Assembly (NCBI RefSeq): GCF_900110645.1
Contig: NZ_FOFB01000003.1
Span: 62,001-126,000 of the forward strand
Reading direction: 5' to 3'
DNA: 64,000 nt
From: Neolewinella agarilytica
GTDB lineage: Bacteria > Bacteroidota > Bacteroidia > Chitinophagales > Saprospiraceae
Every line of letters starts with the position of its first letter. Position 1 is the first letter of the stretch. The position numbers and the translations under genes were made by a program. Below the pieces are notes generated by a model that was not told the DNA's origin, made no database searches, and was given only the letters and a program-made list of their open reading frames with translations. Shown in pieces: positions 24,419 to 34,900 of the stretch.

Positions 24419-27283
24419 ATGCGAACCGTTTCATCCCTTTTACACGCTACCTTGATGGCCTTTTTTATTCTTGTTGTTGTAACTCCTGCCTCAATACAGG
24501 CTCAACGCCCGGGTGGGGCTCAACTCAACAAGTCGATTAATGGGCGGAACGTCGGCCTGGTCACAGAAGCCTATAATTCAATTCAAACGACCTGGTTCCA
24601 GACCAGAGACAAAATCTGGCAAACGACCAATGCTTCCGGGCAGGTCGTTGGTACCTACAAAGAAATGGGGCGAGACGAGTGGTCTGTATATCTTCAAGAC
24701 AACCGACTCACCAAAATACAAATCGATCTGTGGCAAAAAAAAGTCTATGACCGTACGCGAGGTACGGAAGGGGACATTATAAAAGCATCGCTTCGTTCAA
24801 GCTCCACGGCACCTGCGTCCGCGCCTGGTTCGGGAAACTGGACTGCCTTCACGATGGATAATAAGCCCTATTACCTTCGCTCTGTCGGTATGCCCGCCGA
24901 GCGCATGAACGTATACGGGAACAAGGCCGCCGTTCGTGCTAACGTAAAGGTCAATCGTGCTCTGGATGAGCTTAGTCAGACTTTCCGCTTTGTTTCCTCC
25001 AGCGTTCCTGGTGTGTATTTACTCAAAACAGAGATGGGTAATATGTTTCTTTCCGTAGAACATTCCCGTACAGCTGATGGTACCAATATTTTCCTTAATA
25101 ATCTGCTCAGCGGAAAAGCCAACCAACAGTGGTACATAGAAAAAAACGCTCAGGGGCACCTGCGCTTCCGCTCCGCCCTGGCCCCCAATACCTATCTCGG
25201 AATAGACCATCAGTATAACATCGTACTGTTCAATGGAGAGAAGGGGGAAAACATGTACTTCACGGCGGAACCCGCCGCGGGTAAAACCCCATCAACCCAG
25301 ACCGCAGGCCGTACCAATCTGGGTTTTCCGAACCATACTATGTTTGATAACGGCCTGAATGACTTTGGACATAATGACGGCTGGAGTTCCATTAAGCATT
25401 TTCGTGGAGTAGGGGACGTGAATGGAGACCGAATTCCCGACTTTATTGGCTGCGGCACCAAGGATGTTTTTGTTGGTCTGATGAAGAAAGACCTTTCATT
25501 AAGGAAAGCTAAACGGGGACTACCAAACAACCTTGCCTACAACTCCGGCTGGCGGCCGAACCTGCACGATCGCTTTATTGGCGATATTAACAACGACGGT
25601 CGGGCAGATCTCGTTGGCTTTGGTAGCAACTCCGTGATGGCTGCTTTGGGCAAGACGGACGGTACATTTACCAGCGCTCGTGAGATACTTAAGGATTTTG
25701 TCAATAGTAAAGGCTGGACGAGTGAAAGGCACTTCAGGACTTTTGGTGATGTCAACGGTGATGGTAACCTTGATGTCATTGGTTTCGGTACGGCAAAGGT
25801 CTTTGTGTACCTCGGCAACGGAGATGGAACTTTTAAACCTGATGTAATAACCGCCCACACCAGCTTTACCCCCAAAGCAGGGTGGTCTACGAGTAAACAT
25901 CGCCGCTTAGTTGTAGATATGAATGGCGACGGCCGGGCGGATATTGTAGGCTTTGGAACCAACCAGGTATTAATGGCTGAAGGGCGTAAAAACGGCACTT
26001 TCGGGCCGGAAATCCCGCTACTCAATGATTTTGGTAGTGCTAAGGGTTGGGTAAACGACAAGCATGAGCGTGCCGTTGGTGATGTTAACGGCGACGGTAA
26101 AATGGACATCATCGGCTTTGGCTATCATAAGGTTTATATCGCACTTGGCCAGGGCAACAACCGTTATGCTACTGTTATAGAAGCAACGGGTGATTTTACC
26201 ACGAAAATGGGCTGGAATGGCAAAGACCATACCCGCCTGGTAGCAGATATGAACGGTGACGGTAAGGCCGACCTGGTAGGCTTTGGCAACCGTGGCATCG
26301 TTATCCGCTTGTCTCGATCGGAAGGCTCGACGATGCGGTTTGGTCACGTTCTTATGCCTTCAGGTCTATTATCGGATAACCGCAGTAATTGGATGGCTAA
26401 ACTGAAGGATGATCTGAGCATTAAAGACATCACCATTCCCGGAACCCATGACTCTGGCGCTGACTATGGCTGTCCCGACCCCGCTTTTAATAAATATGGT
26501 AAATGTCAGGACTGGTCCATCGATAAGCAGCTTAAGCAAGGTGTCCGCTACCTGGATATTCGCCTGAACATCGAAGACGGAAAGTTGCAGAATTACCATG
26601 GCCGCTGCGACCAGCGCGAAGACTTTGGTAGTATTCTAAAGACGATCACCAGCTTTCTGGCCGCTAACCCTTCTGAAGGAATCCTGATGCGCGTTAAGCG
26701 GGAAGACGATGAAGAGAGCGGATATAAAGATCGTTGGGACCAGTACGTTGCCGCCAATGCGAGTTACTTCTACAAAGGAACCAGCATCCCGACGGTAGCT
26801 CAGCTACGTGGTAAGATCATGGTACTCGACAATGTTGGCGACCTGGCTGATTACAAGTGGAATAGTATGAACGTACCCGGTGGAGGCTACAAAATCACGG
26901 ATGACAACACGATCAATGACCGCTACGTAAAGCAGTTCAATCGAATGGTGGCTTGTAATAATCTGGGGAGTCGCCGTAGTAAGATTTGGATCATTGCGTT
27001 CAACGGTAATGCACTTGACTGGAACAGCCTCCCGGAGGGTGCTTCGTGGGGTGAGGAAGTAGGTAATTTTTTCAGTAATGTCGGTAATATCCTGGGGGGC
27101 GTCGTTCAGGAGGAAATTGGCCCGGATGATGTAGCCGATGAAATTGTTCCGAAACTCACCAAAGCAATCGGTAGTCCGGATTACAATCGCGGTTCTTACG
27201 GTGTTGTCTGCCTGGACTTTCCTACTCCAAAACTACTTGGCTTACTGATTGACACTAATAATATGGAGAGTAAGCGTAATTAG
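24419..27283 (+). CDS. Secreted ricin-lectin / FG-GAP / PI-PLC-domain protein
   Basis: 954 residues. Signal peptide (LHATLMAFFILVVVTPASIQA). An unassigned segment of about 150 residues is followed by a ricin-type lectin region (about 190-285, with LLSGKANQQWYIEKNAQGHL, a QxW motif). Next come six or seven FG-GAP/VCBS units (about 320-630), each like DVNGDGRADIVGFG, which should bind Ca2+ and form a propeller. From about 655 to 870 is a phosphatidylinositol-specific phospholipase C X-box: ITIPGTHDSG with the first catalytic His, YLDIRLNIEDG, NYHGRC with the second. The C-terminus (about 870-954) has no T9SS sorting domain that I can see. Expected to be secreted, to bind a surface sugar and to act on inositol lipids or GPI anchors. 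An 18-bp repeat copy encodes a linker at 24808-24825. Confidence 0.85.
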   Translation: MRTVSSLLHATLMAFFILVVVTPASIQAQRPGGAQLNKSINGRNVGLVTEAYNSIQTTWFQTRDKIWQTTNASGQVVGTYKEMGRDEWSVYLQDNRLTKIQIDLWQKKVYDRTRGTEGDIIKASLRSSSTAPASAPGSGNWTAFTMDNKPYYLRSVGMPAERMNVYGNKAAVRANVKVNRALDELSQTFRFVSSSVPGVYLLKTEMGNMFLSVEHSRTADGTNIFLNNLLSGKANQQWYIEKNAQGHLRFRSALAPNTYLGIDHQYNIVLFNGEKGENMYFTAEPAAGKTPSTQTAGRTNLGFPNHTMFDNGLNDFGHNDGWSSIKHFRGVGDVNGDRIPDFIGCGTKDVFVGLMKKDLSLRKAKRGLPNNLAYNSGWRPNLHDRFIGDINNDGRADLVGFGSNSVMAALGKTDGTFTSAREILKDFVNSKGWTSERHFRTFGDVNGDGNLDVIGFGTAKVFVYLGNGDGTFKPDVITAHTSFTPKAGWSTSKHRRLVVDMNGDGRADIVGFGTNQVLMAEGRKNGTFGPEIPLLNDFGSAKGWVNDKHERAVGDVNGDGKMDIIGFGYHKVYIALGQGNNRYATVIEATGDFTTKMGWNGKDHTRLVADMNGDGKADLVGFGNRGIVIRLSRSEGSTMRFGHVLMPSGLLSDNRSNWMAKLKDDLSIKDITIPGTHDSGADYGCPDPAFNKYGKCQDWSIDKQLKQGVRYLDIRLNIEDGKLQNYHGRCDQREDFGSILKTITSFLAANPSEGILMRVKREDDEESGYKDRWDQYVAANASYFYKGTSIPTVAQLRGKIMVLDNVGDLADYKWNSMNVPGGGYKITDDNTINDRYVKQFNRMVACNNLGSRRSKIWIIAFNGNALDWNSLPEGASWGEEVGNFFSNVGNILGGVVQEEIGPDDVADEIVPKLTKAIGSPDYNRGSYGVVCLDFPTPKLLGLLIDTNNMESKRN

Positions 27284-27306
27284 GAGAAACGAATACCTTT
27301 CATGAT

Positions 27307-27344
27307 GCCACCGCCTCTTCCGGATTTTCGGGAGGGGCGGTGGC
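27307..27344. terminator. Hairpin between convergent PLC and cysS genes
   Basis: GCCACCGCCTC pairs with GAGGGGCGGTGGC around CCGGATTTTCGG. Strong stem; no clear T-run follows, so termination is inferred from position between two convergent genes. Confidence 0.5.
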
Positions 27345-27421
27345 TATAAGGTACGGTGAGTGGAAGGTGGCGAATATTGCCAGCAATTAAGGGCGGACGG
27401 AGTTGATTCTACCGACTATAC

Positions 27422-28915
27422 CTACCCCACCGTCCATTCCGTCCCGTCTTTACCGTCTTTGACGACGATGCCGGCGTCTTTGAGTCCATCGCGCATCTTA
27501 TCGCTCATACCCCAGTTTTTCTCGGCACGGGCCTGAGCTCGGAGGTCAAGAACGAGGTCCATCACCTTGCTCAGTGTTTCTCCCTCTGCACCTGCGTCTG
27601 CGCTCTCTTCCTTCAGGCCGAACACGTCGAACAGCAGTGTTTTCAGGCTGCTTTTAACCGCCGTCATGGTGGCCGGAGAGACTTCGTTGAGGCTTAATTG
27701 ACCACCCTTAAGGGCGTTGATGCGGGAGACGAGTTCGAAGACTTTTGCCAGCGCTTTTGGTGTGTTGAAGTCGTCGTCCATCTCGCCGTAAGCGTCCGCC
27801 AGAATCGTCTCCAATTCCTTGCCCACGGTGCCGTTTTGCGCCCCGCCTTTGCCTTCCAGACCCTGGAGATTGGCCCAGGCTTCCATCAGGCGGCTGTAGC
27901 CTTTTTTGGCGGCTTGCAGCGCGTCGTCCGTCAGATCCATCGTGCTGCGGTAGTGCGTTTGCAGCATAAAGAAGCGCAGTACCATCGGGCTGTAGCTATC
28001 CGTCACGTGCGGGCTTTCGCCGGTAAAGAGTTGTTGTGGCGTGATGGTGTTGCCGTCGGATTTAGACATCTTGCGGCCGTTCATCAGCAGCATATTCGTA
28101 TGCAGCCAGTAGCGGGCTCCGCCGCAGCCGCAGGAGCCGGCGTTCTGGGCAATTTCATTTTCGTGGTGTGGGAACTTGAGATCGTTACCCCCGCCATGGA
28201 TGTCAAATTCTTCGCCGAGGTACTTCGTACTCATGGCCGAGCACTCGAGGTGCCAGCCGGGGAAACCTTCGCCCCAGGGGCTGTTCCAGCGCAGAATATG
28301 ATCGTCGGTAGCCTTCATCCAGATGGCAAAGTCGGAAGGGTGCTTCTTGTCGCTCTGCGACTTGAGCTCGCGGCTCTCCGCCATCAGCTCATCGATCTTA
28401 CGGCCCGAGAGTTTGCCGTAATTATTATCGTGCTTTTTGTTGAAGGCCTCCACGTCGAAGTAGACCGAGCCGTTTACCTCATAAGCCAGACCGTTGGCCA
28501 GAATCTGTTGCACCATTTCAATCTGCTCGATGATATGACCCGTGGCGCGCGGCTCGATATTGGGCGGCAGGTTGTTGAAAGCCTGCATCATATTATGAAA
28601 GCCGACGGTGTAGCGCTGGGCTACTTCCATGGGTTCGAGCTTGGCCAGCCGGGCACCCTTGCTCATCTTGTCTTCGCCTTCATCGGTCAGGTGGCCCACG
28701 TCGGTAATGTTGCGCACGTAGCGCACCTTGTAGCCCTTGTGCATCAGGTAACGGTAAATGATGTCGAAGCTGGTAAAGGTCCGGCAGTTACCCAGGTGAA
28801 CGTCGCTGTAAACGGTCGGGCCACAAACGTAAAGACCGACGTGACCGGCGTGTAGCGGTTCGAAGACCTCCTTGCGGCGGTTGAGACTGTTGTAAAGCGA
28901 TAGTTCGTTAGACAT
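27422..28915 (-). CDS. cysS: Cysteinyl-tRNA synthetase
   Basis: 497 residues, class I synthetase charging tRNA-Cys. [19 protein letters not shown] holds the first zinc Cys and the HIGH-type HLGN motif (about residues 30-45). Then WHLECSAMS and PHHENEIAQ give further zinc ligands, and KMSKSDGN (about 284) is the KMSKS loop. The C-terminal anticodon-binding region contains [18 protein letters not shown], encoded in part by a copy of the dispersed 18-bp repeat (27587-27604). Length and motifs make this a functional enzyme. Confidence 0.96.
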   Translation of the reverse strand: MSNELSLYNSLNRRKEVFEPLHAGHVGLYVCGPTVYSDVHLGNCRTFTSFDIIYRYLMHKGYKVRYVRNITDVGHLTDEGEDKMSKGARLAKLEPMEVAQRYTVGFHNMMQAFNNLPPNIEPRATGHIIEQIEMVQQILANGLAYEVNGSVYFDVEAFNKKHDNNYGKLSGRKIDELMAESRELKSQSDKKHPSDFAIWMKATDDHILRWNSPWGEGFPGWHLECSAMSTKYLGEEFDIHGGGNDLKFPHHENEIAQNAGSCGCGGARYWLHTNMLLMNGRKMSKSDGNTITPQQLFTGESPHVTDSYSPMVLRFFMLQTHYRSTMDLTDDALQAAKKGYSRLMEAWANLQGLEGKGGAQNGTVGKELETILADAYGEMDDDFNTPKALAKVFELVSRINALKGGQLSLNEVSPATMTAVKSSLKTLLFDVFGLKEESADAGAEGETLSKVMDLVLDLRAQARAEKNWGMSDKMRDGLKDAGIVVKDGKDGTEWTVG

Positions 28916-29053
28916 TCTTGAGCATTTGAGAGCGCGAATTTACGGCTTTAGTAGTAAGGTCAGCAAGGAAAGAAAAGTTGCCGGGCGCGGACGCGGGTGC
29001 AGAGGGAGGGACCGAGGAGCAAAGTATCCAGGCCTGGAAGTATTGAGCGTTAT

Positions 29054-30286
29054 TTATTGTTTGTACTTAATTGTCATTTCGTCTACAGTTCCTGCTTTGC
29101 CTTCAGCACTAATGCCATGCTGGCGGAGACTTTTCAATAGTGCCTTGGTGGAGGTTACGTCGAGAATGAAATTGTACTCCTTACGGTGGTTGCCGGTGTA
29201 GCTCCAACGATCAGGGGAGTAACTGTTGAGAAGTTTGGCTAAGTCTCTGAGATCGTATCGTCTAATTTCAAAATTATGGAGGTCTCGATCACTGTAGTTA
29301 CCCAAATCTTGCATCCCTTCAGGAAGTCGGTTGCGGAGAGATACTTTCCTTGGGGTAGCTAATTTTTCTTTATTACTGATTGTAAGTTCATAATAAGTAG
29401 CGGGGAGTGGCGTAACGGAAGCTTCCAGACCTATTTCTCCGAGGATGTCGGCTGCCAATCGATCTGCCGTTTTCCGATCAGTATTTCGCTGGACAAACGC
29501 TACCCGATATTCTTTCTCCATGAGGTCACCGGGAATAACCAGCCGTTTTCGTGGAAATAATTTGTGAAAAAGGTCTTCAAGGGACATCGGGCCAATCGCC
29601 CCGGCATTGTAGGATAATGACCAAGTCGACATAAACATGTCATCTGAGAACTCATCCTTATCCCATACGCGCACGAAGGAACTTACGGAGTCTTCCATTT
29701 CAAGTTTGAAAAGTTCTTCACACGTCATGGGTTCGAATAAAAAACTCTCGGGAGCCAGCGGTACGTACTTTTCGGAGAGGTCAATTATTGGATATTCTCT
29801 GTTTACAAATCTTTCTAATGCTTCCTCATTGAGATCGTCACCATCTCCCTGCCAACGGACGATATTTTTATCGTCAATCAGAAGGGTCAGAGGCCAGCTG
29901 ATTAATCCGGTCTCACCATCACCGTAATGAATTTGTGTTTTTCCGTAGAGGTCGGTTGCCAGCGGAATACCTAAGTTATTGCCCTTGATGTCAGACTGAG
30001 CAAGTTCGGTACTGCCCCTAAATAAAGTAAGGAATTCCACCTTTTCGTTGGGGTAAGCAGCGCGCAGGGAGTCCTGAAAGACTATATCGTTGAAGCAGGG
30101 CTGGTCCCAGGTTTTGCAAAGAGTGAGGACGAGGAACTTGTCTTTGAGGTCGGACTTTTTCAACCTGTTTTCCAGGTATTCGGTAGGGGTGATGGGAGGG
30201 GCTTCGTCGCCTGTCATAGTGGTGAGTTGGGCAGAAAGGGGCGAACAAGAAAGACAAAAGAATAGCAAAGGAATAAAACGATGCAT
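29054..30286 (-). CDS. Exported thioredoxin-fold protein of unknown function
   Basis: 410 residues with a signal peptide (FIPLLFFCLSCSPLSAQ). The part from about residue 45 to 180 has a thioredoxin-like pattern (DKFLVLTLCKTWDQPCFNDI, then ISWPLTLLIDDKNIVRWQG with the cis-Pro type WPLT). The two Cys are six residues apart (CKTWDQPC) rather than CxxC, so classical redox activity is uncertain. The C-terminal half (about 230-410) resembles the DUF3738-type module found in Bacteroidota TlpA-like proteins, but I could not confirm this. Acts in the periplasm. No operon partner is evident. Confidence 0.65.
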   Translation of the reverse strand: MHRFIPLLFFCLSCSPLSAQLTTMTGDEAPPITPTEYLENRLKKSDLKDKFLVLTLCKTWDQPCFNDIVFQDSLRAAYPNEKVEFLTLFRGSTELAQSDIKGNNLGIPLATDLYGKTQIHYGDGETGLISWPLTLLIDDKNIVRWQGDGDDLNEEALERFVNREYPIIDLSEKYVPLAPESFLFEPMTCEELFKLEMEDSVSSFVRVWDKDEFSDDMFMSTWSLSYNAGAIGPMSLEDLFHKLFPRKRLVIPGDLMEKEYRVAFVQRNTDRKTADRLAADILGEIGLEASVTPLPATYYELTISNKEKLATPRKVSLRNRLPEGMQDLGNYSDRDLHNFEIRRYDLRDLAKLLNSYSPDRWSYTGNHRKEYNFILDVTSTKALLKSLRQHGISAEGKAGTVDEMTIKYKQ

Positions 30287-30346
30287 AGGAAAAAGAGGGT
30301 TGTAGTGATTTTCCGTTATAACTGATTTTGCTCAGGATTGGATTGA

Positions 30347-30889
30347 TTATTGATAGTCCTGTAGGCTAGGTTGGCTCATATTTATGTTGCCATCCTTATC
30401 AGGTTTTTGTTGATTCCAAAAAGTTGTATAACTGTCGATTTGTTCCTGTAGGCGAATATCTTCTCCTTTTAACCTCCGTTGGTAACTATCGAGAATCACC
30501 CCAGACATATCATCAGGATGACGCAAGCCCATTTTTCGGAATGATTGATGGAGCGGAGAACCAAGCCATAATCCCCAGTTATTGCGCAGATGCATACCAA
30601 GGCTTAAGTGAACCCTGGCGGAGAATGCCCCATCATCTATACATCTGATCCAGGATTTCAATGGATCGTTAATCATTTTATCGAGTTCTACAAAGCTCTC
30701 TTCCAGCGAAGTCGGTATATACCACGATTTGTCAAAATGATCCAGTTTGGATAAATATAAGAGGTGAAACATTTGATCACAGACTGAATCATTAGAGTAA
30801 GTCTCAGGCTCTTCAAAATCCTCTTCAGGACGTTCATTATTCCCACAAGAAAAATGAAAGATCAATAGGGATAGAAATAATTGTTTCAT
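30347..30889 (-). CDS. Small lipoprotein of unknown function
   Basis: 180 residues. Starts with MKQLFLSLLIFHFSCGNNE, where FSCG is a lipobox. No domain recognised. The mature part is helical and acidic with many aromatic residues (CDQMFHLLYLSKLDHFDKSWY). It is relatively AT-rich. It lies on the minus strand between the thioredoxin-like protein and the DNA glycosylase. Confidence 0.6.
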   Translation of the reverse strand: MKQLFLSLLIFHFSCGNNERPEEDFEEPETYSNDSVCDQMFHLLYLSKLDHFDKSWYIPTSLEESFVELDKMINDPLKSWIRCIDDGAFSARVHLSLGMHLRNNWGLWLGSPLHQSFRKMGLRHPDDMSGVILDSYQRRLKGEDIRLQEQIDSYTTFWNQQKPDKDGNINMSQPSLQDYQ

Positions 30890-30924
30890 GGATGTGAAAA
30901 CGAAAAAAGTTCAGGTTCCGTATC

Positions 30925-31545
30925 CTACACCTCCGTCCCCTTCATCGCCCACATAAACCGGCTGGCATAACTCCGGTACGGCCGCCACGGCTCGCAGCAA
31001 CGGATGATCTCCGCATTCAGTTTTTTACCCTTCAGCTTCGTATCGTCGATGCTGAACAGGGTGATGATGTTGCGCTTCACCACCAGGTCATCGAGGGGTA
31101 GCAGGTCGGGGCGCTTGAGGACAAACATCAGCATCATCTCCACCGTCCATTGCCCTACGCCTTTAATGGTGGTGAGCCGATCGATGATTTCCTGATCGTT
31201 CCACTGCTCCCAGTCTGCGTTGATGAGTTTATGGTCGAGCCAGTATTGGGCGACGTTTTTGATGTAGGCCGTTTTGCCCCGGCTCATTCCTGCGGCGCGG
31301 ATGGCGCCGTCTTCCATCTCCAGCAGGCGTTCGGGGTGGGGGTAGCCGTCGGGGAACAGGTCGAGAAAGCGGCCGAAGATGGTGCCGGCGGCTTTACCAC
31401 TCAGTTGTTGGTAGGCGATGGAGCGCAACAGGCCGAAGTAAACGTCTCCGTCGTGATCCGGCCGGGGCGGAATGGTGAGCTTTGCTACAATGGGGGCAAT
31501 CTTAGGCTCCTGGCTGAGGTGGGCACGGATAGCGGGGTCGATCAT
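30925..31545 (-). CDS. DNA-3-methyladenine glycosylase II type (AlkA/HhH-GPD)
   Basis: 206 residues. Removes alkylated bases from DNA. The helix-hairpin-helix with the GPD-type Asp is clear: LTTIKGVGQWTVEMMLMFVL at about residues 115-134, followed by LPLDDLVVKRNI carrying the catalytic Asp. Upstream, FGLLRSIAYQQLSGKAAGTIF matches the start of the HhH-GPD domain. It lacks the N-terminal domain of E. coli AlkA and therefore resembles the short MAG-like form. Start ATG at 31545. Substrate range is not readable. Confidence 0.88.
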   Translation of the reverse strand: MIDPAIRAHLSQEPKIAPIVAKLTIPPRPDHDGDVYFGLLRSIAYQQLSGKAAGTIFGRFLDLFPDGYPHPERLLEMEDGAIRAAGMSRGKTAYIKNVAQYWLDHKLINADWEQWNDQEIIDRLTTIKGVGQWTVEMMLMFVLKRPDLLPLDDLVVKRNIITLFSIDDTKLKGKKLNAEIIRCCEPWRPYRSYASRFMWAMKGTEV

Positions 31546-31974
31546 GGGAGTAAGTTACTTCTTCCCGTTGAAAGATGAGGCCGACTTCTTCCTTGCGATG
31601 ATCGCGGTAGTAGTAAAACCTGGGGGTGAGACTCTGATAAGATTGGGAAGGCTGCGTGGAATTAGCCTGAAATGTCACTTTGGATTTGTAACCTTTTGTA
31701 CAGATCGAAAGTCGCACTTGAAAATTGCACATTTTTGTACAGATTTAAAGTGAAGGTTTTCGCAGAGAGGTCCGACGGCATCCCCGCTCTAAAAGGTCTC
31801 CCCTGGCACCAGCACATTCGGCAGACTTAGTAATCACGGCCGCGCCCCAACTGCCCGCTCCTCCGCAAATTCTTCTCCAACACCTGCAAATACTAACCCT
31901 TCGCTAAGATCTCCCTCAATCTCCCTACCTTCGCACTCGGCTAAAAAGCAAACTGGAATTTACGGACATAAGCT
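31546..31974. other. Gap with paired direct repeats upstream of the ddl fusion
   Basis: No gene is supported. Two 19-bp direct repeats that differ at two positions, TTTTGTACAGATCGAAAGT (31694-31712) and TTTTGTACAGATTTAAAGT (31733-31751), are spaced 39 bp apart. A looser inverted copy (ACTTTGGATTTGTAA, 31678-31692) precedes them. They may be operators. TACCTTCG near 31928, about 45 bp before the ddl ATG, is a near match to the Bacteroidota -7 element. Confidence 0.5.
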
Positions 31975-34900
31975 ATGCGGATCAAAGTAGGCATCTTCTT
32001 CGGCGGCCCCAGCCGCGAACGCGAAATTTCTTTCGCGGGCGGCAGGACCGTCTACGATAATCTCGATAAGGAACTCTTTGAGCCCGTCCCTATTTTTGTG
32101 GATAGCTTCCAGAAGTGGCACCTGCTCGATTGGCAGTACCTGTACCGGGGTACCATCCGGGATTTCTTCCCGCCCATTGAGCTGGCGCCGAAGTCAGAAC
32201 ACGGCTTTCAGGTCTATCAGGAAAGCCTGGGGCCGCTGGATGAATTGAGCCTGGAAGCGATGGGCCGTAAGGTCGGTCGTCGCATCCGGCGGGACGAACT
32301 GCCCGAGCTCATCGATCTCGCTTTTCTGGCCCTGCACGGCGAGTATGGCGAAGACGGCCAGCTGCAGCGCGAACTCGAATACGCCGGCATTCCCTACACG
32401 GGCTCTGGTGTGAAGGCCAGCGAAATTGGCATGGACAAAGCCCTGCAGAAAGAACTGATGTCGGAGCTGGGCTTCGCCTCTCCGCCCATCCGGGTAATCG
32501 CTAAGGGAGACTTTGACGGAGACCGGGTTACGGAACACTTCGCCGCAGCGGAGAAAGAAATTGGCTGGCCAATGGTCATCCGCCCCGCCCGCCAGGGGAG
32601 TTCCATCGGGGTCGCCATCCTGCAAGAAGATGACGGCCTGGAGTCCTTCGAGCGGGCCGTTAACGCGGCCTTCTTTCGGGAGCTACTGCCCCTGAACGAA
32701 TACCGCGCCCGCGACGAATACGAGCGCCTCGAATACGTCCGTCAACTCAGTGACCTCCGCGACGGCATCGCCTTCCCGATGGACGCCCAGCGTGGCGACC
32801 ACGTGCTGACTTTATATACCCCCGATGATCTCCACACCTACCTGGAAAATGCGGTAAATTCCAACGCCTCCAACGCCTCCAACGACGGCACTACCAGACT
32901 ACCAGACTACCAGACTACTGAAAATGGCCTTGTCATTTTCACCGGTCACCAATCCGAAGAGCGCGTCATCGTCGAGGGCTTCATCGACGGTAAAGAATTC
33001 AGTACCATTGTCGTCCGTACTCTGGAAGGGAAAGTAGTCGCCCTGCCCCCGACGGAGATCGTCAAGTCTGGCAGCGAGCTCTTCGATTACCGCAGCAAAT
33101 ACATGCCCGGTCGCAGCCGCAAGGTGACGCCGATCGAACTGCCGACGGACCGGATTCAGGCCATTCGCGAAGAATGTGAGCGGCTCTACGAAGCCCTCGG
33201 TTTCCACGTGTATGCCCGCATCGACGGCTTCCACACGCCGGGAGGAGGCATCTATCTCAATGATCCGAACACGACCTCGGGCATGATGCCCAGCAGCTTC
33301 TTTTTCCACCAGGCAGCGGAAATAGGACTGAATCCCAGCCAGTTCCTCACCTTCATCATTCGGGCTTCTTTGCGCGAACGCGGGATGCAGAGTGAAGGAC
33401 AGGAAGCCATGGAAGTCGCCCAAATCCTCGGTGATCAGCTCGATGCCGCCATTGACGCCCAGCGCGCTGCGGCAACGGCTAAAGAACGCATTGCCGTTAT
33501 TCTTGGCGGTAATAGTTTTGAGCGCCACATCAGCGTTGAATCCGGAAGGAATATTTATGAGAAACTGGCTTCGAGTGAAGCGTATCGGCCGATACCTGTC
33601 TTTTTAGGGGGAAGCTCCTCCAACGACGGTACTACCAGACTACTGAACCACCAGACGACCTACTCCCTCCACCAGCTACCGATCAATCTTTTATTAAAAG
33701 ACAACGCCGACGACATCCGCGATAAACTCTCCAAAACAGCGGAGCATCCTGTCGTTGCTGACATCCGTCAGGCCTGCAAAAGCATCACCGATCGCTTTGC
33801 GGACCCTGATGTTGTGTTTCAGCCACGGCAGATCAGTTGGGAGGAACTGCCGTCGATTGCCGACGGTGTATTCATCGCCCTCCACGGCCGTCCGGGCGAA
33901 GACGGGCAGGTGCAGGCACTGCTGGAACCACTCGGCCTCTACTACAACGGCTCGGGCATTGCCAGCAGCCAGATCAGTATTGATAAGCACGCTTGCCTGA
34001 CGACCCTGCGCGAAGCCGGCCTGACCACCACCGAACAATGGCTCGCCACCGCAGAAGAGTTCATTGCCGACGAATATGCCTTCTACGATAAAGTGGAGCG
34101 CCTCTTTGGTTACCCCCTCATTGCTAAGCCCGTAGACGATGGCTGTAGCTCCGCCGTCAAGCTCATCAAGCAACGAGACGAACTCCACGCCTACTGTCAC
34201 CTCACCTTCCGGCCCTCAACGCTGGATGAAGCGCACTCCCGCAAGGAAATGAAGCTGACGGCCAAAGACGAATGGCCTTCCGGAAAAGATACCATCCTCT
34301 TTGAGCAGGCGATCACTGCCGAAGGAGCGGCTAAATTTCTGGAAATTACCGGCGGTATGCTTACCCACCGGGGCGTTGACGGAACCCTGCGCTACGAAGT
34401 TTTCGAGCCCAGCGAAACGCTGGCCGGCGGGGAAGTGCTCAGCCTGGAAGAGAAGTTCCTGGCGGGCGAAGGGCAGAACCTCACCCCCGCGCGTCTGGCT
34501 ACTGACGATTACAGCTACGATTTTGTCTCCGGACAGGTGAAAGCCGACCTGGAGCGGGCTGCCCGCGCCATCGGGGTGGAAGGCTACTGCCGCATTGATG
34601 CCTTCGTGCGTGTTTTTGCGGACGGCCGGGTGGAGACTGTCCCCATCGAAATCAACAGCCTGCCGGGTATGACGCCCGCAACGGCTATTTTCCATCAGGC
34701 AGCGATTGCCGGCTATCAGCCCGCCGAGTTCATCGGCGAGATTCTGAAGTACGGTAAAAGCCGGCGGGAACAAGGTTCCTTAGCCGTTCCGATTGCTGCG
34801 GCAGCGCCGGCAGCGCCGGCGGTCACCGTAGACCCTGATCTTCAACCGGCGGTTACGCCGGCAGACATGGAGCCCACCCCCGCTCCTACAACTTTCTCCG

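Noticed and set aside
27698-28855. 385-codon open frame on the plus strand inside cysS
   Set aside because: It lies wholly antisense to a clear cysteinyl-tRNA synthetase, has no recognisable domain and reflects the high-GC codon pattern of the other strand.
31472-31753. Short open frames on both strands between the glycosylase and ddl genes
   Set aside because: Composition looks random, no start context and no conserved motif; they cross the direct repeats.
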